DNA from: Streptomyces sp. NBC_00236
GTDB taxonomy: Bacteria > Actinomycetota > Actinomycetes > Streptomycetales > Streptomycetaceae
DNA: 64,000 bases
Assembly (NCBI RefSeq): GCF_036195045.1
Contig: NZ_CP108100.1
Location: 7,998,001 to 8,062,000, forward strand
Direction: 5' to 3'
The translations under genes and the position numbers were made by a program. Shown piece by piece: positions 26,033 through 34,764 of this stretch. The notes below the pieces were generated by a model that worked only from the letters and a program-made list of their open reading frames with translations, ran no database searches and was not told the origin of the DNA. Each line of letters opens with the position of its first letter. The first letter of the stretch is position 1.

Positions 26033-26962
26033 TCATTCGGCTTCGGGCAGTGTGAAGGGGCCGCGCCCCAACTGTTCGCGTACCGGCACCACGGGCGGCG
26101 CGACGAGGGAACGCCGCTGCCAGTTCGCCCCGTCGACCACCAGGGAATGGCCGGACACGAACGCGGCGTACGGCGACGCCAGGAACGTGGCCGCCCAGCC
26201 CAGTTCACGTGGCAGGCCCACGCGGAGTGCGGGCTGCCGCGCGTCGAGCCGTCCGCTCCCCCCGTCCTCCGCGGCGCCGTCCCGGTCCAGGTGGGTGCGG
26301 ATGTCGCCGGTCATGTCCTGGTGCGGCATCAGGCCCGGAACCAGTCCGTTGACGCGGATTCCGTACGGCCCCCACTCCACGGCGAGTGTCTCGACCAGAT
26401 TCTTCACCCCGGCCTTCGCCGCCGCGGAATGTGCGTAACCGGGGCCGCCCGTCCAGGCGTACGAGGCGCCGACGCACACGATCGAGCCGCCGGTCGTGGC
26501 GGCGAGGTGGCGCCGCCCGAACTCGCGGGTCATGAACCAGGTCCCGGTCAGGGTGATGTCGAGCACCGCCCGCCAGGCGTTCGGCGACAGGTCCTCGGCG
26601 GGTGACGGGAAGTTGGCCGCCGCGTTGTTGACGAGGACGTCGGGCGGCCCCAGTTCGGCCTCGGCCGTGTCGAACACCTCCGTGATCCTCTCCGGGTCGC
26701 GAATGTCGCCCGGGACGGCCAGGACCCGGCCCCCGGTCAGGGGCGCCAGCTCCTCCCGGGCGGCTGCCAGCCGCCCGGGATTCCGGCCGACGAGCACCAG
26801 ATGCGCTCCCAGCCGGGCGAACTCGGCCGCGACCGCCTTGCCGAGGCCGGAGCCGCCACCGGTCACCAGCACCACGCTCCCGTCGTACGTGCCGGCCGGC
26901 AGGGCGCTCGCGCCGAGCGGGGGAGGAGCGGTGATTCCGGGGGTGTGCATGCTCTCCGTCAT
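26033..26962 (-). CDS. SDR oxidoreductase, 2,4-dienoyl-CoA reductase-like
   Basis: The 309-residue protein has the SDR cofactor motif VLVTGGGSGLGKAVA, NNAA (LVNNAAANFP) and YAHSAAAKAGVKNLVETLAV. In that last segment the usual YxxxK spacing is altered (Tyr and Lys seven residues apart), as in peroxisomal-type 2,4-dienoyl-CoA reductases. LAVEWGPYGIRVN and the C-terminal GHSLVVDGANW complete the fold. Together with the convergent enoyl-CoA hydratase it suggests unsaturated fatty acid beta-oxidation. The start is ATG 26962; ATG 26950 is possible. Confidence 0.87.
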   Translation of the reverse strand: MTESMHTPGITAPPPLGASALPAGTYDGSVVLVTGGGSGLGKAVAAEFARLGAHLVLVGRNPGRLAAAREELAPLTGGRVLAVPGDIRDPERITEVFDTAEAELGPPDVLVNNAAANFPSPAEDLSPNAWRAVLDITLTGTWFMTREFGRRHLAATTGGSIVCVGASYAWTGGPGYAHSAAAKAGVKNLVETLAVEWGPYGIRVNGLVPGLMPHQDMTGDIRTHLDRDGAAEDGGSGRLDARQPALRVGLPRELGWAATFLASPYAAFVSGHSLVVDGANWQRRSLVAPPVVPVREQLGRGPFTLPEAE

Positions 26963-27079
26963 GGACGCATGAGTACCGCTTCCGCCGACACAAGGCCAGG
27001 CCTGAGAGGCATTTGAACGCGGGGTTCTGTGCGACGAGAATCCAGGTACCCAGCACGAAAGTCCAGGTCCAAGCGCTGA

Positions 27080-27122
27080 TGTTGTCCAGACCATTGACAT
27101 GTAAGCGCCAGAATGTTGAATT
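27080..27122 (+). promoter_or_regulatory. promoter with overlapping DasR-like (dre) site before GH84 gene
   Basis: TGTTGTCCAGACCATT (27080-27095) matches 11 of 16 positions of the DasR consensus ACTGGTCTAGACCACT. It overlaps TTGACA (27094-27099), a consensus -35, with TGAATT 17 bp further (27117-27122) as a weak -10. A GlcNAc-responsive repressor at a GlcNAc-releasing enzyme gene is biologically sensible; the site itself is imperfect. Confidence 0.5.
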
Positions 27123-27175
27123 CGGTGACGTTGTGTTGCGCGACTCTGGTGACTTGAGTGACCGATGGAGGATCT

Positions 27176-29845
27176 GTGACGCCTCGCCCACCCCGTCTCA
27201 CCGCAATGGCCGCGGCCGCGGCCCTGTTCGCCGGTGGTCTGCTGACCACCGGACCCGTCGCCCAGGCGGCCGGCATCAGACCGGACGGAGCCTCGGCCAG
27301 GGCTCAGGACGCCCCGGCCGTCACCCCCACCCCGCAGTCCGTCAGGAACCGGTCCGACCGGATCACGATCACTCCCACCGTCACCCTGGTCACCGGGGAG
27401 GCAGCCGACGAGCCGACCCTCGGCGTCGTGACGGCGGCCCTGCGCAAGGCCGGTGCGCAGCGGGTCGTCCGCGCTGCGCGGCCGGCCCCCAACGGGCTCA
27501 ACGTCCACATCGGCGACGCCGGCGCGCTGGCCGCCCTCACGCTCGAAGGGCCGTCCGGGCTGCCTGCCGACGGGTACGTCCTCGGCATCGGGGCGGGTCG
27601 CATCGTCCTCGCCGGCAAGGACACCACCGGGACCTACTACGCCGCGCAGACCCTGCGCCAGATCCTGCCGCAGCGAGCGAACCCGGGAGCCCGCGTCGCC
27701 GGAATCGCCGTGCGCGACTGGCCCGGCACCGCACTGCGCGGCGTTATCGAGGGCTTCTACGGCACCCCGTGGTCCCACGAGGCCCGCCTGGACCAGCTCG
27801 ACTACTACGGCGAGCACAAGATGAACATCTACGTGTACTCGCCCAAGGACGACGCCTACCTGCGCGAGAAGTGGCGCGACGCGTACCCCGCCGACCGGCT
27901 GGCGCAGATCAAGGAGCTCACCGACCGGGCGGTCGAGCGGCACGTCGAGTTCACCTACGCGCTCTCGCCGGGCCTTTCGGTCTGCTACAGCTCCGACGCG
28001 GACGCGAAGGCGCTCGTCGACAAGTTCCAGACGATCTGGGACATCGGAGTGCGCACCTTCGCGGTGCCGCTCGACGACATCAGCTACACCGACTGGAACT
28101 GCGACGCCGACAAGGCGAAGTGGGGGACCGGAGGCGGTGCGGCGGGCGCAGCGCAGGCCTACCTCCTGAACAAGGTCAACCGGGAGTTCATCGCCACCCA
28201 CCCCGGTGCCGAGCCGCTCCAGATGGTCCCCACCGAGTACTACAACGTCGCTCCGTCCCCGTACAAGAAGGCCCTGTCCGAGCAGCTCGACCCGGACGTG
28301 CTGGTCGAGTGGACCGGAGTCGGCGTGGTGGCGCCGACCATGACGGTCGCTCAGGCCGACGCGGCCCGCGAGGTGTTCGGCCACCCGATCCTGACCTGGG
28401 ACAACTACCCGGTGAACGACTACGCGACGAACCGGCTGCTGCTCGGCCCGTTCAACGGCCGGGAGAAGGGGCTGCCGGGCCGGCTGGCCGGGATCACCGC
28501 CAACCCGATGATCCAGCCGTACGCCTCGAAGCTCTCGCTGTACACCGTCGCGGACTACGCCTGGAACGACGCGGCGTACGACCCGCGCACCTCGTGGGGC
28601 AGGGGGCTGGGGGAGTACGCGGGCGGCGACGCCCGCACCGAGCAGGCCCTGCGCGCCTTCGCCGACGTCAACTACAGCTCGGCGCTCAACACCGACAAGG
28701 CACCGGAGCTGTCCGCCGCGTTCGCCCGGTACTGGGAGTCCGGTGACGCGAAGCGGCTCACCTCGGTGCTCGCCGGCCTCGGAGCCGCGCCCGCCCGGCT
28801 GCGCGCGGACCTTCCGGACCGCGGCTTCATCGAGGACTCGGGCCCCTGGCTGGACGCCACCGAGTCCTGGGCGACCGCGGCCCGCACCGCCCTGAGCATG
28901 GTCGAGGCGGCGCGCGCCGGAGACGGTGACCGGGCCTGGGCGCTCCGTCAGCAACTGCCCGCGCAGGTCGAGCGCGCCAAGTCCTTCACGTACAAGGGTC
29001 TCGACGGGCGCGAGGTGCCGGTCCTCGTGGGTGACGGGAAGCTGGACGGGTTCATCGAAGCGGCCACCGCCGAGCACGACCGGATCCTCGGTGTGAGCGG
29101 CCGGCCCACGGCATCGACCAGCCTCGGCACGTACCAGAGCAACACCCTCGCCCGGATGCTCGACGGCGACGACTCCACCTACTTCTGGAGCGACGGGCCG
29201 CCCGCGGCGGGCGACCGGCTCACCGTCGACCTCGGGGCGGCCCGGGACATCGGCGACGTCACCCTCGCCATGGGCAAGCCCGGCAGCACCGAGGACTACG
29301 TCCACGCGGGAGTGCTGGAGTACTCGGTGGACGGGCAGAACTGGACCACGCTCACCGAGTTCTCCGAGCAGGCGGACGTCACCGCGACCGTGCCCGCCGG
29401 CACCGAGGCCCGCTATGTCCGGGCCCGCGCGACCGCCGGACAGAACAGCTGGGTCGTCGTCCGTGAGTTCCACGTGGCGACCACGGACGGGGAGATCACG
29501 GGCAACCCGCCGGCTGCCGGTGGATCGGCGCTGCGCTCGGCGGCCGACGGGGACCCGGACAGCGTCTACCGCGCCGCGCGCGCTCCGGAGGCGGGCGAAA
29601 CGCTGGAGGTGGGTCTCGCCACCGCACGCGAGGTCGGCGCGGTCACCGTCCTCCAGCCGGCCGGTTCACGAGCCGCGGCCGACATCCAGCTGCGGAACGC
29701 GGACGGCAGCTGGCAGACCATCGGCACGCTCGACGGCCCGTACACGCGCGTCGACGCGGCGGGCCGGACGGCCGACGCGGTACGCCTCGCCTGGCACACG
29801 GGCTCCGCGGCGCCCGTGATCGCGGAGGTGGTGGTCGGCAAGTAG
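27176..29845 (+). CDS. secreted GH84-type beta-N-acetylglucosaminidase with F5/8 (CBM32) module
   Basis: The 889-residue protein has an N-terminal signal peptide ending near AQAAG. An N-terminal glycohydrolase-associated beta domain (about 45-180) precedes the hyaluronidase/O-GlcNAcase-like GH84 catalytic domain (about 185-480), containing GVIEGFYGTPWSHEARLDQL and FAVPLDDISYTDW with the adjacent Asp pair expected for catalysis. A helical region and at least one discoidin/F5/8 type C module (SNTLARMLDGDDSTYFWSDG) follow. It probably cleaves GlcNAc from glycans or chitin-like chains outside the cell. GTG 27176 was chosen because GGAGG lies five bases upstream; GTG 27158 is also in frame. Confidence 0.88.
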   Translation: MTPRPPRLTAMAAAAALFAGGLLTTGPVAQAAGIRPDGASARAQDAPAVTPTPQSVRNRSDRITITPTVTLVTGEAADEPTLGVVTAALRKAGAQRVVRAARPAPNGLNVHIGDAGALAALTLEGPSGLPADGYVLGIGAGRIVLAGKDTTGTYYAAQTLRQILPQRANPGARVAGIAVRDWPGTALRGVIEGFYGTPWSHEARLDQLDYYGEHKMNIYVYSPKDDAYLREKWRDAYPADRLAQIKELTDRAVERHVEFTYALSPGLSVCYSSDADAKALVDKFQTIWDIGVRTFAVPLDDISYTDWNCDADKAKWGTGGGAAGAAQAYLLNKVNREFIATHPGAEPLQMVPTEYYNVAPSPYKKALSEQLDPDVLVEWTGVGVVAPTMTVAQADAAREVFGHPILTWDNYPVNDYATNRLLLGPFNGREKGLPGRLAGITANPMIQPYASKLSLYTVADYAWNDAAYDPRTSWGRGLGEYAGGDARTEQALRAFADVNYSSALNTDKAPELSAAFARYWESGDAKRLTSVLAGLGAAPARLRADLPDRGFIEDSGPWLDATESWATAARTALSMVEAARAGDGDRAWALRQQLPAQVERAKSFTYKGLDGREVPVLVGDGKLDGFIEAATAEHDRILGVSGRPTASTSLGTYQSNTLARMLDGDDSTYFWSDGPPAAGDRLTVDLGAARDIGDVTLAMGKPGSTEDYVHAGVLEYSVDGQNWTTLTEFSEQADVTATVPAGTEARYVRARATAGQNSWVVVREFHVATTDGEITGNPPAAGGSALRSAADGDPDSVYRAARAPEAGETLEVGLATAREVGAVTVLQPAGSRAAADIQLRNADGSWQTIGTLDGPYTRVDAAGRTADAVRLAWHTGSAAPVIAEVVVGK

Positions 29846-29863
29846 CCGCAGCACGGTTGCCCC

Positions 29864-29908
29864 GTGCGCCCGGCCCAGCCGCACCTCCAGCGGCGGGGCC
29901 GGGCGCAC
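29864..29908. terminator. hairpin terminator after the GH84 gene
   Basis: A perfect 13-bp stem (GTGCGCCCGGCCC with its complement at 29896-29908) encloses 19 bases that contain a further 5-bp stem (GCCGC/GCGGC). It begins 19 bp after the stop codon. Confidence 0.75.
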
Positions 29909-30023
29909 ACCCATGCCGGCGCCCGGCCGAACCGGTCACCCGCAGGTTGTTCCCACAGGGGCAAGCGACCGCTTAGTATGCCCCGGAGCAGTGGTAATGC
30001 CGACAGTGTTGTGGAGGCCCCTC

Positions 30024-30992
30024 ATGCAGGCATGGCGAGTGCACCGGAACGGCGAGCCGAGCGAGGTGATGCGGCTCGAAGAAGCGGACCGGCCGACGCC
30101 CGGCGACGGGCAGGTGCTCATCGAGGTGCTCGCGGCGAACATCAACTTCCCCGATGCGCTGCTCTGCCGCGGCCAGTACCAGGTGAGGCCCCCGCTGCCG
30201 TTCACCCCCGGGGTGGAGATCTGCGGCCGCACCGAGGACGGGCGCCGCGTGCTCGCCACCCCCGCCCTGCCGGACGGCGGCTTCGCCCAGTACGTCGTCG
30301 CGGACGAGGCGGCCCTGCTGCCGGCCCCCGAGGCGCTGGACGACGCCGAGGCGGCAGCCCTGCACATCGGCTACCAGACCGGCTGGTTCGGCCTGCACCG
30401 CCGGGCGCGCCTCCAGGCGGGCGAGACCCTGCTCGTCCACGCCGCGGCAGGCGGCGTCGGCAGTGCGGCCGTCCAGCTCGGCAAGGCCGCCGGAGCCACC
30501 GTCATCGGTGTGGTCGGAGGCTCCGAGAAGGCCAAGATCGCCGCCGGACTCGGCTGCGACCTGGTCATCGACCGGCGCACCGAGGACATCGTCGCCGCGG
30601 TCAAGGAGTTCACCGGCGGCCGTGGCGCCGACGTGGTCTACGACCCGGTCGGCGGCGACGCGTACGCCAAGTCCGTGAAGTGCATCGCCTTCGAGGGCCG
30701 GGTCGTCGTCGTCGGCTTCGCCAGCGGCGTCATTCCCACCCCCGGACTCAACCACGCCCTGGTGAAGAACTACTCCGTCGTCGGTCTCCACTGGGGCCTG
30801 TACAACACCAAGGACCCGCAGGCGGTCCGCGACTGCCACGAGGAGCTCACCCGGCTCGCCGGGCAGGGCGTCATCAAGCCGCTCATCAGCGAGCGGGTCC
30901 CGATGGACGGGGCAGCGGCCGCCGTCCAGCGCGTCGCCGACGGCACCAGCACCGGCCGCATCGTCGTCCTCCCGTCAGGAGCCGCCCGATGA
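30024..30992 (+). CDS. NADPH:quinone oxidoreductase-like MDR family protein
   Basis: The 322-residue protein is a zinc-independent medium-chain dehydrogenase/reductase. It has the GroES-like N-terminal domain (PGVEICGRTEDG) and the Rossmann motif HAAAGGVGSAAVQLGKA, followed by GADVVYDPVGGDAY. It probably reduces quinones or enoyl thioesters with NADPH. It is the first gene of an operon with two acyl-CoA dehydrogenases, so it may act on an enoyl-CoA product or regenerate an electron acceptor. GGAGG six bases before ATG 30024 fixes the start. Confidence 0.87.
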   Translation: MQAWRVHRNGEPSEVMRLEEADRPTPGDGQVLIEVLAANINFPDALLCRGQYQVRPPLPFTPGVEICGRTEDGRRVLATPALPDGGFAQYVVADEAALLPAPEALDDAEAAALHIGYQTGWFGLHRRARLQAGETLLVHAAAGGVGSAAVQLGKAAGATVIGVVGGSEKAKIAAGLGCDLVIDRRTEDIVAAVKEFTGGRGADVVYDPVGGDAYAKSVKCIAFEGRVVVVGFASGVIPTPGLNHALVKNYSVVGLHWGLYNTKDPQAVRDCHEELTRLAGQGVIKPLISERVPMDGAAAAVQRVADGTSTGRIVVLPSGAAR

Positions 30993-32176
30993 CCGCCCCC
31001 GACGCCGCGGAACTGCGCCGCCTCACCCGGGAACTGCTCGCCGCGCACCCCCCGGCCACCACGGACCCCACCGACTTCCTCAAGGCGCGCTTCGACGCCG
31101 GACTCGCCTGGGTGCACTACCCGGCCGGACTCGGCGGCCTCGACGCGCCGCGCTCCCTCCAGCCCGTCGTCGACGCCGAACTCGCCGCGGCGAACGCCCC
31201 GGACAACGACCCGCGCCGCATCGGCATCGGCCTCGGCATGGCCGCCCCGACCATCCTCGGCTTCGGCACCGACGAGCAGAAGCAGCGCTTCCTGCGCCCC
31301 CTGTGGGTCGGCGAGGAGGTGTGGTGCCAGCTCTTCAGCGAGCCGGGCGCCGGCTCCGACCTGGCCGCCCTCGGCACACGCGCGGTGCGCGACGGGGAGG
31401 ACTGGGTGGTCGACGGGCAGAAGGTCTGGACGTCCAGCGCCCATGTGGCACGCTGGGCGATCCTCATCGCCCGCACCGACCCGGACGTGCCCAAGCACCG
31501 CGGCATCAGCTACTTCATCTGCGACATGACCGACCCCGGCGTCGAGGTGCGGCCACTGCGCCAGATCACCGGCGAGGCCGAGTTCAACGAGGTCTTCCTC
31601 ACCGGGGTGCGCATCCCCGACAGCCGCCGCCTCGGCGCGGTCGGCGAGGGCTGGAAGGTCGCACAGACGACCCTGATGAACGAGCGTGTCTCCATCGGCG
31701 GATCCCGCATCCCGCGCGAGGGCGGCATGATCGGCCCCATCGCGCGGACCTGGCGCGAACGCCCCGAACTGCGCACCCACGACCTGCACCAGCGCCTGCT
31801 CACCCTCTGGGTCGAGGCCGAGGTCGCCCGTCTCGCCGGCGAACGCCTGCGCCAGCAGCTCGTCGCCGGACAGCCGGGACCCGAGGGCTCCGGAATGAAG
31901 CTCGCCTTCGCCCGCCTCAACCAGGAGATCAGCGGGCTCGAAGTCGAACTGCTCGGCGACGACGGGCTGTTGTACAGCGACTGGACCATGCGACGCCCGG
32001 ACCACGTCGACTTCACCGGACGTGACGCCGGCTACCGCTACCTCCGCTCCAAGGGCAACTCCATCGAGGGCGGTACGAGCGAGGTACTGCTCAACATCGT
32101 CGCCGAACGCGTGCTCGGTCTGCCCGCCGAGCCGCGCAACGACAAGGACGTCGCGTGGAAGGACCTCTCCCGATGA
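30989..32176 (+). CDS. acyl-CoA dehydrogenase (larger subunit of a probable pair)
   Basis: The 395-residue protein has the acyl-CoA dehydrogenase signatures: WCQLFSEPGAGSDLAAL, WVVDGQKVWTSSAHVARW and the C-terminal KGNSIEGGTSEVLLNIVAERVLG. It oxidises acyl-CoA to enoyl-CoA with FAD. The overlap with the next, dissimilar acyl-CoA dehydrogenase suggests a heteromeric FadE pair as in actinobacterial steroid and branched-chain catabolism, which is inference. The ATG overlaps the upstream stop by 4 bp. Confidence 0.88.
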   Translation: MTAPDAAELRRLTRELLAAHPPATTDPTDFLKARFDAGLAWVHYPAGLGGLDAPRSLQPVVDAELAAANAPDNDPRRIGIGLGMAAPTILGFGTDEQKQRFLRPLWVGEEVWCQLFSEPGAGSDLAALGTRAVRDGEDWVVDGQKVWTSSAHVARWAILIARTDPDVPKHRGISYFICDMTDPGVEVRPLRQITGEAEFNEVFLTGVRIPDSRRLGAVGEGWKVAQTTLMNERVSIGGSRIPREGGMIGPIARTWRERPELRTHDLHQRLLTLWVEAEVARLAGERLRQQLVAGQPGPEGSGMKLAFARLNQEISGLEVELLGDDGLLYSDWTMRRPDHVDFTGRDAGYRYLRSKGNSIEGGTSEVLLNIVAERVLGLPAEPRNDKDVAWKDLSR

Positions 32177-33300
32177 CCGCACAGGCCGCACAGACCGAAC
32201 CGACCCAGGCGCCCGACCTCCTGTACTCGGAGGCCGAGGAGGACCTGCGGGCCGCGGTCCGCTCCCTGCTCGCGGACCGGGCCGACGCGCCGACGGTGAT
32301 TGCTCGCACCGAGTCCGACACGCCGTACGACCCGCAGCTCTGGAAGGCCCTGGCGACCGACATCGGAGCCGCCGGCCTGCTGGTGCCCGAGAAGCTCGGC
32401 GGACAGGGCGCCACCCATCGCGAGGCCGCCGTCGTCATCGAGGAGCTCGGCCGCAGCGTCGCCCCCGCGCCCTACCTGACCAGCTCCGTCGTCGCCACCG
32501 AGACGCTGCTGGCGCTCGGCGCGCAGGACGGGCCGGTGGGCGGGCTGCTCGCCGAACTGGCCGCTGGCCGCAAGGTCGCGGTGCTCGCCGTGCCCTTCTC
32601 CGCATCGGCGTCCGACACGCCGGTGGTGACCGGAGCCCTCGACGGAACACTCGGGCCGGTCGCCGACGCGGCCGCCGCCGACGTGCTCCTGGTCCCCACC
32701 ACCGACGGCCTCTACGCGGTCGCCGCGGACGCACCCGGTGTCGCCGTCCAGCCGCTCGTCCCGCTCGACCTCACCCGCCCGCTCGCCACCGTCACCCTCA
32801 CCGGAGCCACCGGCATCCGCCTCGCGGACGCGGGCGCGGCGCGGTCCGCGGTGGACCGGGGGCTGCTGGCGGGTGCGGGGCTGCTCGCCTCCGAGCAGCT
32901 CGGACTCGCCGAATGGTGCCTGACCGAAACGGTCCGGCACACCCGGGAGCGCCACCAGTTCAACCGCCCGGTCGGATCCTTCCAGTCGCTGAAGCACCGC
33001 ATGGCGCAGCTCTGGCTGGAGGTGGTCTCGGCCCGGGCCGCGGCACGGAACGCGGCCGACGCGCTGGCGACGGGCAGCCCCGACGCGCCGTTGGCGGTGG
33101 CCGTGGCGCAGGCGTACTGCTCCAAGGTCGCCGTCCACGCGGCGGAGGAATGTGTCCAGTTGCACGGCGGCATCGGGATGACCTGGGAGCACCCGGCGCA
33201 CCTGTACCTGAAGCGCGCCAAGGCCGACGCGAACGCCTTCGGAACGGCGGGCCGTCATCGCGAGACCGTCGCCGCCCTGATGGAGCTGCCGGCGCCGTAG
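32173..33300 (+). CDS. acyl-CoA dehydrogenase (smaller subunit of a probable pair)
   Basis: The 375-residue protein is a divergent acyl-CoA dehydrogenase. The N-terminal helical domain and mid-domain are shorter in motifs than those of its partner, while the C-terminal domain has HQFNRPVGSFQSLKHRMAQL and VQLHGGIGMTWEHPAHLYLK. Such diverged paralogues often supply only part of the shared active site in FadE heterotetramers. The ATG overlaps the previous stop by 4 bp. Two palindromes follow the stop. Confidence 0.87.
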   Translation: MTAQAAQTEPTQAPDLLYSEAEEDLRAAVRSLLADRADAPTVIARTESDTPYDPQLWKALATDIGAAGLLVPEKLGGQGATHREAAVVIEELGRSVAPAPYLTSSVVATETLLALGAQDGPVGGLLAELAAGRKVAVLAVPFSASASDTPVVTGALDGTLGPVADAAAADVLLVPTTDGLYAVAADAPGVAVQPLVPLDLTRPLATVTLTGATGIRLADAGAARSAVDRGLLAGAGLLASEQLGLAEWCLTETVRHTRERHQFNRPVGSFQSLKHRMAQLWLEVVSARAAARNAADALATGSPDAPLAVAVAQAYCSKVAVHAAEECVQLHGGIGMTWEHPAHLYLKRAKADANAFGTAGRHRETVAALMELPAP

Positions 33301-33310
33301 CAACATCGGG

Positions 33311-33330
33311 GGGTACGTGTTCACGTACCC
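33311..33330. repeat. 9-bp palindromic hairpin, first of a pair
   Basis: GGGTACGTGTTCACGTACCC is a perfect 9-bp inverted repeat around TT, 10 bp after the acyl-CoA dehydrogenase stop. Its core GTACGTG-NN-CACGTAC recurs in the larger palindrome next to it. Confidence 0.75.
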
Positions 33331-33336
33331 GTCGTT

Positions 33337-33382
33337 CGGACCGGAGCGGGAGTACGTGCTCACGTACTCCCGCTCCGGTCCG
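33337..33382. terminator. perfect 22-bp stem, 2-base spacer palindrome after acyl-CoA dehydrogenase operon
   Basis: Positions 33337-33358 and 33361-33382 are exact reverse complements (arm starts CGGACCGGAGCGGG and ends GTACGTG) around CT. It is one of the strongest stems in the window and lies about 36 bp after the operon's last stop. A terminator is the simplest reading; the core shared with the neighbouring hairpin also allows a double operator. Confidence 0.75.
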
Positions 33383-33551
33383 GACAGCTGCGGGCCCGAT
33401 TCGTGCGGATCCGGTCACGGCGGGCGGAACGGAGGCCGACGGGCGGACGGCGATCGAGCCAACTCTGCTCGTCCGGGCCCCTGTTGCGGCGCGGCGCTTC
33501 CATACTCGGTCGCGTCCGCCCATCCGGCACGCCTCGCAACCGGGAGATTCC

Positions 33552-34439
33552 ATGGCGTTCCCCACCCGCCGCCACGTCGTCACCACCGCCCTGACCACCG
33601 CGGCCGCGGCCACCCTCGTACCCCACCAGCCGGCCACCGCGACCGAAGCCCCGCGCGCCCGGACCGGCGCCCCGGGCCCCCGGCCACTGCTCCGGGCGCA
33701 CGCGCACAACGACTATCTGCACCCCCGCCCGCTCCACGACGCGCTGGCCCAGGGATTCACCAGTGTCGAGGCCGACATCTTCCTCGTGGACGGCGAGTTG
33801 CTCGTCGCCCACGAGGCCACCGACCTCGACCCCGCCCGCACCCTCTCCGCGCTGTATCTCGATCCGCTGCTCGCCAGGGTCCGGGCCAACCACGGGACCG
33901 TGTTCCGCGGCGACCGTACACCGGTGCAGCTGCTGATCGACATCAAGACGGACGGCGCGGCCGCCTACGCGGAACTCGACCGCCAACTCCGCCGTCACCG
34001 GCAGATGCTGACCGCCTGTCGGCACGGCCGGGTACGGCCCGGAGCCGTCACCGCCGTGATCTCGGGCGACCGGGCCGCCCGCGTCCCCATGGAGGCCCAG
34101 CGCACCCGGTACGCCTTCTACGACGGTCGGCTCGACGACCTCGGAACCGCCGCCACGGCCTCGTTCATCCCGCTCGTCAGCAGCAGCTGGACAGGCACGT
34201 TCCGCTGGCTCGGCGCCGGCCCCGTCCCGCCCGCCGAACGCGACGCCCTGCGTGCGATCACCGCCGCTGCGCACGGCGCGGGGCAGCGTGTGCGTTTCTG
34301 GGCCACTCCCGATGCTCCCGGACCTGAACGCGACGCGGTCTGGGCGGAGTTGCTGGCCGCCGGCGTGGACCACCTGAACACCGACGACCTCGCGGGACTC
34401 GCCCGCTTCCTCCGCGCCCACGACCGGAACACGCGGTAG
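33552..34439 (+). CDS. secreted PLC/GDPD-like phosphodiesterase (AIM6-like)
   Basis: The 295-residue protein has an N-terminal signal with a twin arginine (PTRRHVVTTALTTAAAA), then LLRAHAHNDYLHPRPLHDAL and FTSVEADIFLVDGELLVAHE. The HxHNDY and SVEADI blocks are those of the AIM6 / phosphoinositide-phospholipase-C-like phosphodiesterase group, with His-Asn and Glu-Asp as likely metal and catalytic residues. It probably hydrolyses an extracellular phosphodiester; the substrate is unknown. The ATG at 33552 follows GGGAG. Confidence 0.85.
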   Translation: MAFPTRRHVVTTALTTAAAATLVPHQPATATEAPRARTGAPGPRPLLRAHAHNDYLHPRPLHDALAQGFTSVEADIFLVDGELLVAHEATDLDPARTLSALYLDPLLARVRANHGTVFRGDRTPVQLLIDIKTDGAAAYAELDRQLRRHRQMLTACRHGRVRPGAVTAVISGDRAARVPMEAQRTRYAFYDGRLDDLGTAATASFIPLVSSSWTGTFRWLGAGPVPPAERDALRAITAAAHGAGQRVRFWATPDAPGPERDAVWAELLAAGVDHLNTDDLAGLARFLRAHDRNTR

Positions 34440-34569
34440 GCGGCAGCACCGGGACCGGCTTGCCGCAGGCGTACCCGTTTGGCGGACACGCCAGTGCGCC
34501 GGATGGCTCCTCCGCTAGGCCAAACTGACGCCGAATGCCGCAATTCCGGCGCGGCGGAGGAGGTTGGCC

Positions 34570-34764
34570 ATGGCCATTTCGATCTCACTGGTGCTGCTTC
34601 TGCTGATTCTCGCGGTGATCTTCCTCCGCAGCGGCGGACTGAAGCTCTCGCACGCCCTGGTCTGCGCCCTCCTCGGGTTCTTCCTCGCAGGCACGAGCAT
34701 GGCCCCCACCATCCAGGAGGGCATCACGGCCACCGCGGACGTCGTCAGCAGCATCAACCCCTGA
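34570..34764 (+). CDS. small hydrophobic membrane protein
   Basis: The 64-residue protein has two predicted membrane segments (ISLVLLLLILAVIFL and HALVCALLGFFLAGTSMAP). A strong GGAGGAGG ribosome binding site six bases upstream selects ATG 34570 over an in-frame TTG at 34564. From memory, similar small proteins recur in Streptomyces near plasmid-transfer or integrative-element accessory genes, but none of those genes is here. The minus-strand MerR frame overlaps it fully on the other strand. Confidence 0.75.
   Translation: MAISISLVLLLLILAVIFLRSGGLKLSHALVCALLGFFLAGTSMAPTIQEGITATADVVSSINP

Noticed and set aside
26033..29473. A 1146-codon minus-strand open frame extending upstream of the SDR
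   Set aside because: Beyond 26962 it runs antisense to the GH84 gene and has no family features; the plus-strand protein is clearly real.
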